A DNA stretch of 26,443 bases from positions 1 through 26,443 of the forward strand of contig CAYOFV010000012.1 in NCBI GenBank assembly GCA_964403565.1. Direction: 5' to 3'. This stretch comes from Thioglobus_B sp964403565. Lineage in GTDB: Bacteria; Pseudomonadota; Gammaproteobacteria; PS1; Pseudothioglobaceae. The translations under genes and the position numbers were made by a program. How positions within the stretch are numbered: position 1 is the first letter of the stretch; each line of letters starts with the position of its first letter. The notes under the pieces are model-generated. The model searched no databases and was not told the DNA's origin. It was given only the letters and a program-made list of their open reading frames with translations. Below, one piece after another: positions 1 through 8,679 of the stretch.

Positions 1-19
1 ATGGAAAAAGACTCAGTAA

Positions 20-2020
20 TTAACTGATTTTCATACCTGGTTCAGCCCCAGAATCCGGAGACAAGATGTGTAGTGACTTACCACCACCTGCAGCAAGTAC
101 CATACCCTCAGACAGACCAAATTTCATTTTTCGTGGTGCAAGATTAGCCACCATAACTGTTAGACGCCCTTCAAGATCTTGTGGTGCGTAATGTGCTTTA
201 ATGCCAGCAAATACATTGCGAGTATTTTCTTCGCCAATATCAAGTGTAAGTTGTAATAGTTTATCGGCACCTTCAACAGCACTTGCTTTTACAATTTTTG
301 CTACGCGTAAATCTATTTTGGCAAAATCATCAATTTGAATCATATTGTCATCCTCTTTTTGCTCAACTTTCTGTGTTGTTGTTTGTTTAGAATCAGCAAT
401 TACTTTTGCAATTTGCTCATCTTCAATACGCGACATAAGTGGTTTAAATTTGTTAATTTTATGCTTAGTAAGTGGGTGTTTAAGATCACTCCAATTAAGC
501 TCATCTACATTTAAAAATTCTTGAGCTTGTGTTGCCATAACTGGCAGTACTGGTTTTAGGTAAGTAACCAATACTCTAAATAAATTCAGTGCTAGTGATG
601 CTACATCATGCACTTGAGCTTTCTTATCTTCTTCTTTAATCATTTGCCAAGGCTTATGCTCATCAATATACTGATTAGCCTTATCAGCGAGCTTCATAAT
701 CTCGCGCATAGCTTGATTATAATTACGCGCCTCATACAACTTAGCGATATCATCACCCTTATCAACAAACTCTTGATAAAGCTCAGATTCAATTGCGTAT
801 GCAGATAGGGTCTTATCAAACTTTTTAACAATAAAACCTGCACTGCGAGATGCGATATTTACCACCTTGCCAACAAGATCAGAGTTTACTCTTTGTTTAA
901 AGTCTTCAAGATTTAGATCGATATCATCAATCTTATGTGAAAGTTTATAAGCGTAATAATAACGCAGATATTCAGGATTTAAATGATCTAGATAGGTTCT
1001 GGCCTGAATAAATGTACCACGAGATTTACTCATTTTTTGACCATTAACTGTCAAAAAACCATGTGCATAAATTGCATTTGGAGTTCTATAGTCTGACCCC
1101 ATTAACATTGCTGGCCAAAATAGCGCATGGAAGTAAACTATATCTTTACCAATGAAATGATATAACTCAGTTTGTGAGTCTTTCTTAAAATACTCATCAA
1201 AATCTATACCTTGCTTGTCACACAAGTTTTTAAAACTAGCCATGTAGCCAATTGGCGCATCAAGCCAAACATAGAAATATTTATTTTCAACGCCAGGAAT
1301 CTGAAAGCCAAAATACGGTGTATCACGTGAGATATCCCATTGCTGCAGACCTTGCTCAAACCACTCTGACAATTTATTAGAAATTTCGTCTTGCAAGTGT
1401 CCTGCTGCAGTCCACTGTTTGAGTTGCTCTTCAAATTGTGGCAGATCAAAGAAATAATGCTCAGAATCTTTAGTTATAGGGGTTGCACCCGAAATAGCTG
1501 ATACTGCATTTTTTAGCTCAGTTGGAGAATACGTTGCACCGCAAGCCTCACAATTATCACCATATTGATCTTCAGCGCCACATTTAGGACACTCACCCTT
1601 TATAAATCTATCGGGCAAAAACATTTGTTTTTCAGGGTCAAATGCTTGCGAGATGGTTCTAGTTTTGATAAAACCTGATGCGTTTAATTTATTATAAATA
1701 TTGCTAGATATTTCTTTATTTTCATCACTATGGGTTGAGTGGTAATTACTAAATCCAATTGCAAAATCACTAAAATCTGCTTGATGCCTTTTACTGACAT
1801 CGTTGATTAACTCTTCAGGGGTAATGCCCAACTCATTAGCCTTAAGCATAATTGGTGTACCGTGAGCATCATCAGCACATACGTAATGACACTCATTACC
1901 CATCATTTTTTGAAAACGCACCCAAATATCAGTTTGAATATACTCAAGTAAATGCCCTAGATGAATTTCTCCATTGGCATAAGGAAGTGCTGAGGTAACA
2001 AGAATTTTGCGCTGTGTCAT
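20..2020 (-). CDS. metG: Methionyl-tRNA synthetase
   Basis: Charges tRNA-Met with methionine in the cytoplasm. The Rossmann catalytic domain has the HLGH signature at residues 20-23 and KMSKS at about 329-333. The inserted zinc knuckle is complete (C144, C147, C157, C160). The C-terminal ~105 residues, starting around MIQIDDFAKIDLRV, form the OB-fold tRNA-binding domain that makes the long dimeric form, as in E. coli. The frame is open to a TTG at 2035, but I place the start at the ATG at 2020 because MTQRKILVTSALPYANG aligns with the usual N-terminus; neither start has a convincing ribosome binding site. The gene diverges from mrp, the same arrangement as in E. coli. Identity is very secure; the start is less so. 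Confidence 0.97.
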   Translation of the reverse strand: MTQRKILVTSALPYANGEIHLGHLLEYIQTDIWVRFQKMMGNECHYVCADDAHGTPIMLKANELGITPEELINDVSKRHQADFSDFAIGFSNYHSTHSDENKEISSNIYNKLNASGFIKTRTISQAFDPEKQMFLPDRFIKGECPKCGAEDQYGDNCEACGATYSPTELKNAVSAISGATPITKDSEHYFFDLPQFEEQLKQWTAAGHLQDEISNKLSEWFEQGLQQWDISRDTPYFGFQIPGVENKYFYVWLDAPIGYMASFKNLCDKQGIDFDEYFKKDSQTELYHFIGKDIVYFHALFWPAMLMGSDYRTPNAIYAHGFLTVNGQKMSKSRGTFIQARTYLDHLNPEYLRYYYAYKLSHKIDDIDLNLEDFKQRVNSDLVGKVVNIASRSAGFIVKKFDKTLSAYAIESELYQEFVDKGDDIAKLYEARNYNQAMREIMKLADKANQYIDEHKPWQMIKEEDKKAQVHDVASLALNLFRVLVTYLKPVLPVMATQAQEFLNVDELNWSDLKHPLTKHKINKFKPLMSRIEDEQIAKVIADSKQTTTQKVEQKEDDNMIQIDDFAKIDLRVAKIVKASAVEGADKLLQLTLDIGEENTRNVFAGIKAHYAPQDLEGRLTVMVANLAPRKMKFGLSEGMVLAAGGGKSLHILSPDSGAEPGMKIS

Positions 2021-2112
2021 AGGGATATATTTCAATAAGCCTATTAATATTAAGGTTGGCTTATATGGTTATACGATAAAATAGCGTATTTTACTTAATT
2101 GGAGCTATGTTT
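2021..2112. promoter_or_regulatory. Divergent metG/mrp promoter region
   Basis: This short spacer must hold the promoters of both divergent genes. For mrp, a weak sigma70-like pair can be read on the plus strand: TTGGCT (2056-2061) and TAAAAT (2077-2082), 15 bases apart, which is shorter than ideal. The mrp ribosome binding site GGAG lies at 2101-2104. Several TATAA-like hexamers occur on the minus strand for metG, but I cannot choose between them. No clear operator is visible. Confidence 0.3.
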
Positions 2113-3195
2113 ATGGCAGATTTAACCGTTGAGAATATAGAAAAAATTCTTTCTAGTGTTGTTGATATTCATACTGAGCAAGATATTGTTTCATCAAATG
2201 CTGTTGATAGTATTGATATTAACGGCGATAAAGTTGAGGTTAATGTTGTTCTTAACTATCCTGCACAAAGCTATCATCAAACACTTATTGATGAAATTAC
2301 CAAAGCCTTAACTGATGCTGGAGCAGGTAATTCAAAAGTTAATATTGATACAAAAATTGCCAAATATTCAACTCAAAAAGGGGTTGATGCTCTTCCTGAA
2401 GTTAAAAATATTATTGCAGTTGCATCTGGTAAAGGTGGTGTTGGTAAATCTACAACTTCTGTTAACCTAGCATTAGCACTTCAAGCAGAAGGTGCAAAAG
2501 TTGCAATTTTAGATGCTGATATTTATGGTCCTTCACAACCAAGAATGCTAGGTGTTAGCAAATTAAAGCCAGACTCAACTGGCGAAGGAAAACTTCTTCC
2601 AATCCTTGGTCATGGCATGCAATCAATGTCTATTGGTTATCTAGTAGATGAAGATTCACCAATGATTTGGCGTGGTCCTATGATTACTCAAGCATTAGAA
2701 CAAATGCTTAGAGATACATTATGGCGTGGTGTTGACTATATGATTATCGATCTACCACCTGGAACAGGTGATACTCAACTTACACTTTCACAAAAAATTC
2801 CTGTAAGTGGGTCAGTTATTGTTACAACTCCTCAAGATATTGCTCTTATTGATGCTAAAAAAGGTCTTAAGATGTTCGAAAAAGTTAATATCCCTATTCT
2901 TGGAATTGTTGAAAATATGTCTTTACATATTTGCTCTAAGTGTGGACACGAAGAAGCTATCTTCGGTGTAGGTGGCGGTAATGCTATGGCAAAAGAAGCA
3001 GGCGTTAACTTCTTAGGTGCGCTACCTCTAGAGTTAAACATTCGTACAGATGTTGATGAAGGTACACCAACAGTTGTTAAGGATCCTGAAGGCAGAACGA
3101 CAGAAATATACAAAGAAATTGCACGTAAAACTGCAGCTAAACTTTCTCTTCAAGATAAAGAGTTGGCTTCATTCCCAAGTATTACTATCGAATAA
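2113..3195 (+). CDS. apbC: Mrp/ApbC iron-sulfur cluster carrier ATPase
   Basis: A P-loop ATPase of the Mrp/NBP35 family that binds an Fe-S cluster and passes it to apo-proteins in the cytoplasm. Residues 1 to about 85 form a MIP18/DUF59 domain. The deviant Walker A GKGGVGKST follows at about 106-114, then DADIYGPSQP and DLPPGTGDTQ, both typical of the family. The cluster-binding CxxC is C274/C277 (CSKCG). GGAG at 2101-2104 is 8 bases before the ATG at 2113 but only 2 before the ATG at 2107, so I choose 2113; the product is 360 aa. The gene is divergent from metG and near the isc operon, which fits its role, although it is transcribed separately on the opposite strand. Confidence 0.95.
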   Translation: MADLTVENIEKILSSVVDIHTEQDIVSSNAVDSIDINGDKVEVNVVLNYPAQSYHQTLIDEITKALTDAGAGNSKVNIDTKIAKYSTQKGVDALPEVKNIIAVASGKGGVGKSTTSVNLALALQAEGAKVAILDADIYGPSQPRMLGVSKLKPDSTGEGKLLPILGHGMQSMSIGYLVDEDSPMIWRGPMITQALEQMLRDTLWRGVDYMIIDLPPGTGDTQLTLSQKIPVSGSVIVTTPQDIALIDAKKGLKMFEKVNIPILGIVENMSLHICSKCGHEEAIFGVGGGNAMAKEAGVNFLGALPLELNIRTDVDEGTPTVVKDPEGRTTEIYKEIARKTAAKLSLQDKELASFPSITIE

Positions 3196-3202
3196 TAATA
3201 AA

Positions 3203-3233
3203 TTCCCCTTTAGTTTTATAAACTCTAGGGGAA
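3203..3233 (+). terminator. Terminator-like hairpin after mrp
   Basis: TTCCCCT (3203-3209) pairs with AGGGGAA (3227-3233). After a 2x2 internal loop, AGTTT (3212-3216) pairs with AAACT (3220-3224) around a TAT loop. It begins 8 bases after the mrp stop codon. No run of T follows the stem, so it may be a weak terminator or an mRNA 3'-end stabiliser rather than a classic intrinsic terminator. Confidence 0.5.
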
Positions 3234-3273
3234 ATATCATTAGAATATAAGCTTTCTATTTCAAAACTATCAA

Positions 3274-3699
3274 ATGTCTGATTACATTGAACAGTTTCAA
3301 TCTCGATTTATTGGCATTATGCAATGGGATGATTGTAATTCACTCTTGCAATTATTGATTGAAAATCCAGATAATTGGTACCTATACGATACAGATAGTA
3401 ATAACTTACCTAGTGAAACAATATCTGCAGATGAATTTGTTTTAACTGTTTCTGAAATTAAACAAATTCTAGACGAAGAACACAAAGAGCGTTATTGCGG
3501 TATTGTCTATACCAACGACTTAAAAAACCCAACTTTTGTAAAAGTATTTCATCCAAACAATCTTGGCAAAACTTGCGGAAGTAGCGAAAATCCACCCATC
3601 CCTAAATGGCTAATTTCAAAAACTAAACCTGAAGATGTAGTAGAAAAATTTTGCCCTAAAGATGACGAAGGTTTTGTTTCTAAATTTTTAAAACTTTAA
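3274..3699 (+). CDS. Conserved-looking hypothetical protein, 141 aa
   Basis: I cannot assign a named family. The protein is soluble, with no signal peptide or membrane segment. Its middle and C-terminal parts look conserved: HKERYCGIVYTND (70-82) and FVKVFHPNNLGKTCGSS (88-104). The motif PNNLGxxCGSS and the preceding YCGIVY recall unnamed ~140-aa proteins of beta- and gammaproteobacterial autotrophs; that is from memory and unverified. Cysteines at 21, 75, 101 and 127 are not spaced as a standard metal motif. The ATG at 3274 has no clear Shine-Dalgarno sequence. It lies 78 bases downstream of mrp on the same strand, beyond a hairpin, so it may be co-transcribed or have its own promoter. Coding character is good, and the opposite-strand frame here is only a shadow. 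Confidence 0.8.
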   Translation: MSDYIEQFQSRFIGIMQWDDCNSLLQLLIENPDNWYLYDTDSNNLPSETISADEFVLTVSEIKQILDEEHKERYCGIVYTNDLKNPTFVKVFHPNNLGKTCGSSENPPIPKWLISKTKPEDVVEKFCPKDDEGFVSKFLKL

Positions 3700-3983
3700 A
3701 ATCTATTACAAATAATTTATTTTTAGATTAGACAAAGAATTTTGTTCTTTTATGCGGCAAATTTATTTTTAACCAATAGGAATTTTTTTATTTTTTAGGT
3801 AAAGATTTTTTACCATTACACAAGGTAGATTCATAAAAAATTCAAAATACTACCATTTATTGTTAAGCAAGTATTTTTATCTTTTACAAGGCATATTTTA
3901 AAAATTCGCAGGGAGTTTATGTTGTTTATAAATGACCGAGTAATTTTTGAAATATAACGCAGTAACAGGTAAAAAGACGCTGC
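3700..3983. other. AT-rich convergent intergenic gap
   Basis: This 284-base stretch lies between the 3' ends of the 141-aa gene and fdx. I see no reading frame, tRNA or mobile-element end. It holds two weak inverted repeats: GGTAAA/TTTACC (3798-3803/3809-3814, 5-base loop), and GGTAG/CTACC (3824-3828/3850-3854, 21-base loop). It presumably contains the ends of both converging transcripts, but neither repeat is a convincing intrinsic terminator. Confidence 0.5.
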
Positions 3984-4322
3984 TTAATGGTTTTCAGATA
4001 CTTGATTAATCGTATACTTCGGAATCTCTACCACCAAATCATCATCTGCAATGATCGCTTGACACGAAAGCCTTGAATCTGGATCTAATCCCCATGCTTT
4101 GTCTAAAAGATCATCTTCAATCTCATCAGATTCTTCAATTGAATCAAAGCCCTCGCGTATATAAATATGGCAAGTTGTGCATGCGTTAGACATCTCACAT
4201 GCATGTTCAATATCAATATCATTATCTAATAGTGCATTACAAACACTAATACCTTTATCGGCTTCAATTACTGAGCCTTCTGGGCATAGCTCTTCATGCG
4301 GCAATACAATAATTTGTGGCAT
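3984..4322 (-). CDS. fdx: ISC-type [2Fe-2S] ferredoxin
   Basis: Adrenodoxin-like ferredoxin that supplies electrons for cluster assembly on IscU. The four cluster ligands are C42, C48, C51 and C87 (C-x5-C-x2-C with a distant fourth), and the length of 112 aa is normal for Fdx. The acidic stretch EESDEIEDDLLD at about 63-74 corresponds to the partner-binding acidic helix of this family. It is the last gene of the isc operon, 2 bases after the hscA stop codon, so it is translationally linked. No iscX gene follows, unlike E. coli. Confidence 0.95.
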   Translation of the reverse strand: MPQIIVLPHEELCPEGSVIEADKGISVCNALLDNDIDIEHACEMSNACTTCHIYIREGFDSIEESDEIEDDLLDKAWGLDPDSRLSCQAIIADDDLVVEIPKYTINQVSENH

Positions 4323-4324
4323 AT

Positions 4325-6175
4325 TTAATTCTCAAATTCTTCTAAATTATGACCTTGCATGGCTTTTGCAATAGTCTTGTTCATTCGCATCTCAACAAAT
4401 TTTGCTGCAGTTGTCTCAAGGTTGTCAATTTTATCTTTAATCAGTTTTTCTTCATTAGATCTTGCAACATTTTGCAACTCTTCTCTTGCAGATAAAATAG
4501 CGCTTAACATCACCTCATCAAGCATATTTTTGTCTTTATCTAGTGCTGAATCAATGGCTTCTAAAGTTCTATCAGCTTCAACTTGCATTTCATGTAACTG
4601 TCTTGTTTCAATATCATCTTTAGCATACAAAATAGAATCTTTAAGCATCTTTTCCATTTGCTCATCGCTAAGACCATATGATGGTTTAATGGTAATATCT
4701 GCCTTAACTCCAGAAGTTTCTTCAGTTGCATTTACTGATAGCAAACCATCTGCATCAACTTGAAATTCAACTCTAATTCTAGCATTACCTGCAACCATTG
4801 GAGGTATTCCTCGAAGTTCAAATTTTGCAAGCGATCTACAATCTTCAACTAGCTCTCTTTCACCTTGTAATACGTGAATACTCATTACAGTTTGCCCGTC
4901 TTTAAAAGTTGTAAACTCCTGAGCTCTAGTAATAGGAATTGTTGTATTTCTATGTATTACCTTCTCAACTAGGCCACCCATGGTTTCTAAACCAAGTGAC
5001 AATGGCAAAACATCAAGCAACAACATATCGTCATTTGATTTATTACCGGCCAGGATATTTGCCTGAATTGCAGCACCTTTAGCCACAACCTCGTCAGGGT
5101 TGATAGAGCATAACACTTCGGTATTAAATAACTCACCTACCATCTCTCTTACAATTGGCATTCTAGTAGAGCCACCAACCATAATCACATCTTTAATATC
5201 ATTTACCTCGACTTCTGCATCACGCATAGCTCTCTTGGATAACAAAAGTGTTCGTTTAATAAGAGATTTTGCAAGTTTGTTAAACTTATCCTTAGTGATA
5301 CTATAAGGCATCTCTAAACAGTCAAATTTAGCAGATTCTTCATGAGTTAGGGTTTCTTTAGCAATTCTTGCAAATTGCTTAATTTTTTGCATTTGCGATG
5401 GATTTAATTCTTTTATTCCAAGCTCTTCAATACAATCATCAATAATCAACTGGTCAAAGTCATCACCACCAAGTGCGGAATCACCACCGGTAGACAAAAC
5501 TTTAAACACCCCACGCTCAAAACTTAATATTGAAATATCAAATGTTCCACCACCGAGATCATAAACTGCATGAACCCCCTCTTCACCAGATTCAAGACCG
5601 TATGCTACTGCAGCAGCAGTTGGCTCGTTAAGCAATCTTAATACTTTTATATTTGCAAGTTTTGCTGCATCTTTTGTTGCTTGACGTTGTGCATCATTGA
5701 AATATGCAGGAACAGTAACAACTGCTCCAGACAGCTCACCACCTAGAGAATCTTCTGCTCTTTGTCTAAGTGATGACAAAATACTTGATGAAATTTCAAC
5801 AGCTGATAGATCTCCCATTGCTGTATGAAATAAAACATTGTTTAAGTTTTCAACTAACTTGTAAGGACAATTTTTAAACTCTTTTGCCTCTTTATAGCTC
5901 AAACCAATAAAACGTTTAACCGAAACAATAGTGTTGGTTGGATCAGTTTTTGCATATGGGCAAGCATCACAACCAACTGTAAGTTTGTTGTCTTTTCCGC
6001 AATGCACAACTGAAGGTAGAATTGCCTCATTGTTTTCATCAGTAAGAACACTAGCCTTTCCACTCTTAACAGAAGCAACTAAAGAGTTAGTGGTTCCAAG
6101 ATCAATACCAACGGCTAATTTATGCTGATGCGGTGCACTTGATTGCCCAGGTTCGGATATTTGCAATAAAGCCAT
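4325..6175 (-). CDS. hscA: Hsp70-type chaperone HscA for Fe-S cluster transfer
   Basis: Specialised Hsp70 that, with HscB, drives release of the cluster from IscU to acceptor proteins. At 616 aa it matches E. coli HscA in length. The N-terminal MALLQISEPG and then GIDLGTTNS (23-31, phosphate loop 1) are diagnostic of HscA rather than DnaK. The DLGGGTFD phosphate-2 and VGGSTRMP adenosine motifs are present, followed by the substrate-binding domain and helical lid. It ends without the DnaK EEVD-like tail. It starts 3 bases after the hscB stop codon. Its expected target, the LPPVK loop, is intact in the IscU encoded upstream. Confidence 0.98.
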   Translation of the reverse strand: MALLQISEPGQSSAPHQHKLAVGIDLGTTNSLVASVKSGKASVLTDENNEAILPSVVHCGKDNKLTVGCDACPYAKTDPTNTIVSVKRFIGLSYKEAKEFKNCPYKLVENLNNVLFHTAMGDLSAVEISSSILSSLRQRAEDSLGGELSGAVVTVPAYFNDAQRQATKDAAKLANIKVLRLLNEPTAAAVAYGLESGEEGVHAVYDLGGGTFDISILSFERGVFKVLSTGGDSALGGDDFDQLIIDDCIEELGIKELNPSQMQKIKQFARIAKETLTHEESAKFDCLEMPYSITKDKFNKLAKSLIKRTLLLSKRAMRDAEVEVNDIKDVIMVGGSTRMPIVREMVGELFNTEVLCSINPDEVVAKGAAIQANILAGNKSNDDMLLLDVLPLSLGLETMGGLVEKVIHRNTTIPITRAQEFTTFKDGQTVMSIHVLQGERELVEDCRSLAKFELRGIPPMVAGNARIRVEFQVDADGLLSVNATEETSGVKADITIKPSYGLSDEQMEKMLKDSILYAKDDIETRQLHEMQVEADRTLEAIDSALDKDKNMLDEVMLSAILSAREELQNVARSNEEKLIKDKIDNLETTAAKFVEMRMNKTIAKAMQGHNLEEFEN

Positions 6176-6178
6176 AGT

Positions 6179-6691
6179 TTATAAAATCTCATCCATTAGT
6201 GCTTTAGCCTTATTATTAAGCTGAATATAAAATTTTAACTCTCTTACTAAATTTTTAGCCTGATTAAATTCATTATTTGCAAAAAAAGCAGATAACTCTT
6301 TAATGCTATTTTTAATTTTATTTGAAATGCTCTCAATAAAATCATCCAACTTCATCTCGTCTTTATTTTTTTCCAAAGATTCTAGAGTTTCTCTGTATTC
6401 AATTTGCGCCATTAAAAAGTCAACATCCATTTGTGTATCTTTCTCATCAAATGCATTAATACCATTTAAATCAAGTAAATAAGTTGCCCTATCTAGTGGG
6501 TTATTTAAAGTATTGTATGCAGTGTTTATTAAAGAAGTATTTTGCAACGCTTGGGTTTTTTCCCTATCACTGCCAGATGCAAATTTATCAGGATGATGCT
6601 TTGCTATTTGCTCTTGGTATGATGATTGTAATTTATCATTGTCGATATCAAACACAGTATCTAATGCAAAAATTTCAAAATAATTTTGCAT
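6179..6691 (-). CDS. hscB: J-domain co-chaperone HscB
   Basis: Type III J-protein that brings IscU to HscA and stimulates its ATPase. The J domain occupies about residues 1-75 with the HPD motif at 33-35 (KHHPDKF). The rest is the helical HscB C-terminal oligomerisation domain, which binds IscU. Length (170 aa) is normal. The N-terminus MQNYFEIFALD matches the family pattern. It lies between iscA (12 bases upstream) and hscA. I see no N-terminal cysteine zinc motif, as expected for a bacterial HscB. Confidence 0.96.
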   Translation of the reverse strand: MQNYFEIFALDTVFDIDNDKLQSSYQEQIAKHHPDKFASGSDREKTQALQNTSLINTAYNTLNNPLDRATYLLDLNGINAFDEKDTQMDVDFLMAQIEYRETLESLEKNKDEMKLDDFIESISNKIKNSIKELSAFFANNEFNQAKNLVRELKFYIQLNNKAKALMDEIL

Positions 6692-6703
6692 GATAATTGG
6701 AGC

Positions 6704-7027
6704 TTATACAGTAAAAGATTCGCCACAACCGCATTCGGCTTTAGCATTTGGATTGTTAAATTCAAAACCTTCGTTTAAACCTTCTTTAACAAAGTCAACT
6801 TCAGTTCCGTCAAGATAAATTAAACTTTTAGCATCAACTATAACTTTAACACCATTGTCTTCAAATACAGTGTCGTCTTCATTAGTATCGTCAACAAACT
6901 CAATATTGTATCCAAGACCAGAACATCCAGTTGTTTGTACAGCTAATCTTATACCAATACCTGAGCCACGATTATTCAAAAAATCTACAATTCTATTAGC
7001 GGCAGTTGGAGTTAATGTTATTGCCAT
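6704..7027 (-). CDS. iscA: A-type iron-sulfur carrier IscA
   Basis: A-type carrier or scaffold that helps mature Fe-S proteins. It carries the three invariant cysteines, C35 in TGCSGLGY and C99/C101 in the C-terminal ECGCGESFTV. Length is 107 aa. It is in the canonical slot between iscU and hscB, with 6 bases separating it from iscU. Position in the operon favours IscA over ErpA or SufA. Confidence 0.96.
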   Translation of the reverse strand: MAITLTPTAANRIVDFLNNRGSGIGIRLAVQTTGCSGLGYNIEFVDDTNEDDTVFEDNGVKVIVDAKSLIYLDGTEVDFVKEGLNEGFEFNNPNAKAECGCGESFTV

Positions 7028-7033
7028 AAATTC

Positions 7034-7411
7034 TTAAGACTTGTTCTTAATGTCCTCAATCGCAGCTTTAATAGCATCTTCTGCCAAAACTGAACAATGA
7101 ACTTTTACTGGAGGCAGAGCTAACTCCTCTGCAATATCTGAATTTTTAATTGAAGCCGCTTCATCCAAAGTTTTGCCCTTAACCCATTCAGTTAAAAGCG
7201 AAGATGAGGCAATTGCTGAACCACAGCCATAAGTTTTAAACTTAGCCTCTTCAATAACGCCATCATCATCAACTTGAATCTGTAAGCGCATAACATCACC
7301 ACATGCAGGAGCACCAACCATGCCAGTACCTACATTCTTTGCATCTTTGTCAAGCACACCTACATTACGAGGATTTTCATAATGATCCATTACCTTATCA
7401 CCGTATGCCAT
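7034..7411 (-). CDS. iscU: Fe-S cluster scaffold IscU
   Basis: Scaffold on which IscS sulfur and iron are assembled into clusters. Ligand cysteines C37 (GAPACGD), C63 (YGCGSA) and C106 (VHCSVLA) are present, and so is the HscA-recognition motif LPPVK at 99-103. At 125 aa it is close to E. coli IscU. Translation starts behind a strong ribosome binding site, with AAGGAGAAGG read on the minus strand just before the ATG, in the 37-base gap after iscS. That suggests translation independent of iscS, suited to a protein needed in larger amounts. Confidence 0.98.
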   Translation of the reverse strand: MAYGDKVMDHYENPRNVGVLDKDAKNVGTGMVGAPACGDVMRLQIQVDDDGVIEEAKFKTYGCGSAIASSSLLTEWVKGKTLDEAASIKNSDIAEELALPPVKVHCSVLAEDAIKAAIEDIKNKS

Positions 7412-7448
7412 AACCCTTCTCCTTTTTTTAATTTATGTAATTACTATT

Positions 7449-8663
7449 TTAATGAGCTGCCCACTGGACAGTAGAAAGATCAATACCTTCTTTATACATA
7501 TCCCAAAGTGGTGACAAATCTCTTAATTTTTCAACTTTTGCTCTTACCAATTCAATTGCTTCATCAACCTCTTTTTCAGTAGTGTAACGACCAATGGTAA
7601 AACGGATTGATGAATGCGCTAATTCATCTGACAAGCCAAGTGCCCTTAATACGTAAGAAGGTTCAAGTGATGCTGAAGTACAAGCAGAACCAGAAGATAC
7701 CGCGATATCACTAATAGCCATCATTAACGACTCACCTTCAACATAATTAAAACTAATATTTAAATTACCAGGGATACGCTGATCTAAATCTCCATTTACT
7801 ACAACTTCTTCCATGTCACTAAAACCAGCAAGCAGTCTATCGCGTAATTTAGTTATGCGCTCATTCTCCTCACCCATCTCAGCTTGAGCAATTGCAAATG
7901 CTTCACCCATGCCAACAATCTGATGTGTAGCTAAAGTGCCAGAACGCATACCACGCTCATGACCACCACCATGCATTTGCGCTTCTAACCTTACTCTAGG
8001 TTTGCGTCTAACATATAGTGCACCCATGCCTTTTGGCCCATAAATTTTATGTGCTGAAAAGCTCATTAAATCAACTGGCAAATTAACAAGATCAATTTCT
8101 ACTTTACCTGCCGATTGAGCGGCATCAACATGGAAAAACACCTTGTTTTCACGGCAGATATTGCCGATAGCCTCAATATCTTGAATAACGCCTATTTCAT
8201 TATTTACATGCATAATAGAAACTAAAATAGTCTCATCACGAATAGCGTCTTTAAGCACATTTAAATCAAGAATTCCATTAGCCATTGGATCAAGATATGT
8301 AACTTCATAACCCTCGCGTTCAAGTTGACGACAAGTATCTAAAACTGCTTTATGTTCAGTCTTAAGAGTGATTATATGATTGCCTTTTTTCTTATAAAAA
8401 TGCGCAATACCTTTAATAGCTAGGTTGTCACTTTCAGTAGCACCAGATGTCCAAACAATCTCTTTAGGGTCTGCACCCACTAAGTCGGCAACTTGTTTTC
8501 TAGCTTTTTTAACCGCTTCATCAGCTTGCCAGCCATAGTAGTGTGAGCGTGATGCTGGATTACCAAAATCACCATCCATTGTAAGATGTTTAATCATCTC
8601 TTTAGCAACCCTCTCATCTACTGGAGTAGTTGCAGAATAATCCATATAAGTTGGAATTGACAT
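7449..8663 (-). CDS. iscS: Cysteine desulfurase IscS
   Basis: PLP enzyme converting cysteine to alanine plus a protein-bound persulfide that feeds IscU and tRNA thiolation. The Schiff-base lysine is K206 (SAHKIYGPKG) and the persulfide cysteine is C328 (SSGSACTS). Both numbers and the 404-aa length equal those of E. coli IscS. The flexible loop around C328 marks group I (IscS/NifS) rather than SufS. It follows iscR after 16 bases. It is the likely sulfur donor for the TtcA-like protein encoded at 10728-11465, though this is inference. Confidence 0.98.
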   Translation of the reverse strand: MSIPTYMDYSATTPVDERVAKEMIKHLTMDGDFGNPASRSHYYGWQADEAVKKARKQVADLVGADPKEIVWTSGATESDNLAIKGIAHFYKKKGNHIITLKTEHKAVLDTCRQLEREGYEVTYLDPMANGILDLNVLKDAIRDETILVSIMHVNNEIGVIQDIEAIGNICRENKVFFHVDAAQSAGKVEIDLVNLPVDLMSFSAHKIYGPKGMGALYVRRKPRVRLEAQMHGGGHERGMRSGTLATHQIVGMGEAFAIAQAEMGEENERITKLRDRLLAGFSDMEEVVVNGDLDQRIPGNLNISFNYVEGESLMMAISDIAVSSGSACTSASLEPSYVLRALGLSDELAHSSIRFTIGRYTTEKEVDEAIELVRAKVEKLRDLSPLWDMYKEGIDLSTVQWAAH

Positions 8664-8679
8664 TAACTCAGTCCTTTAA

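Noticed and set aside
2832..3113. 93-codon minus-strand frame inside mrp
   Set aside because: It is antisense to conserved mrp motifs and shows no recognisable domain.
3824..3854. GGTAG/CTACC inverted repeat as a terminator for fdx or the 141-aa gene
   Set aside because: A 5-bp stem with a 21-base loop and no adjoining T-run is not distinguishable from chance in AT-rich sequence.
4359..4763. 134-codon plus-strand frame inside hscA
   Set aside because: It lies antisense within a well-conserved hscA, gives a Ser/Leu-rich low-information protein, and has no ribosome binding site; it is a shadow frame.
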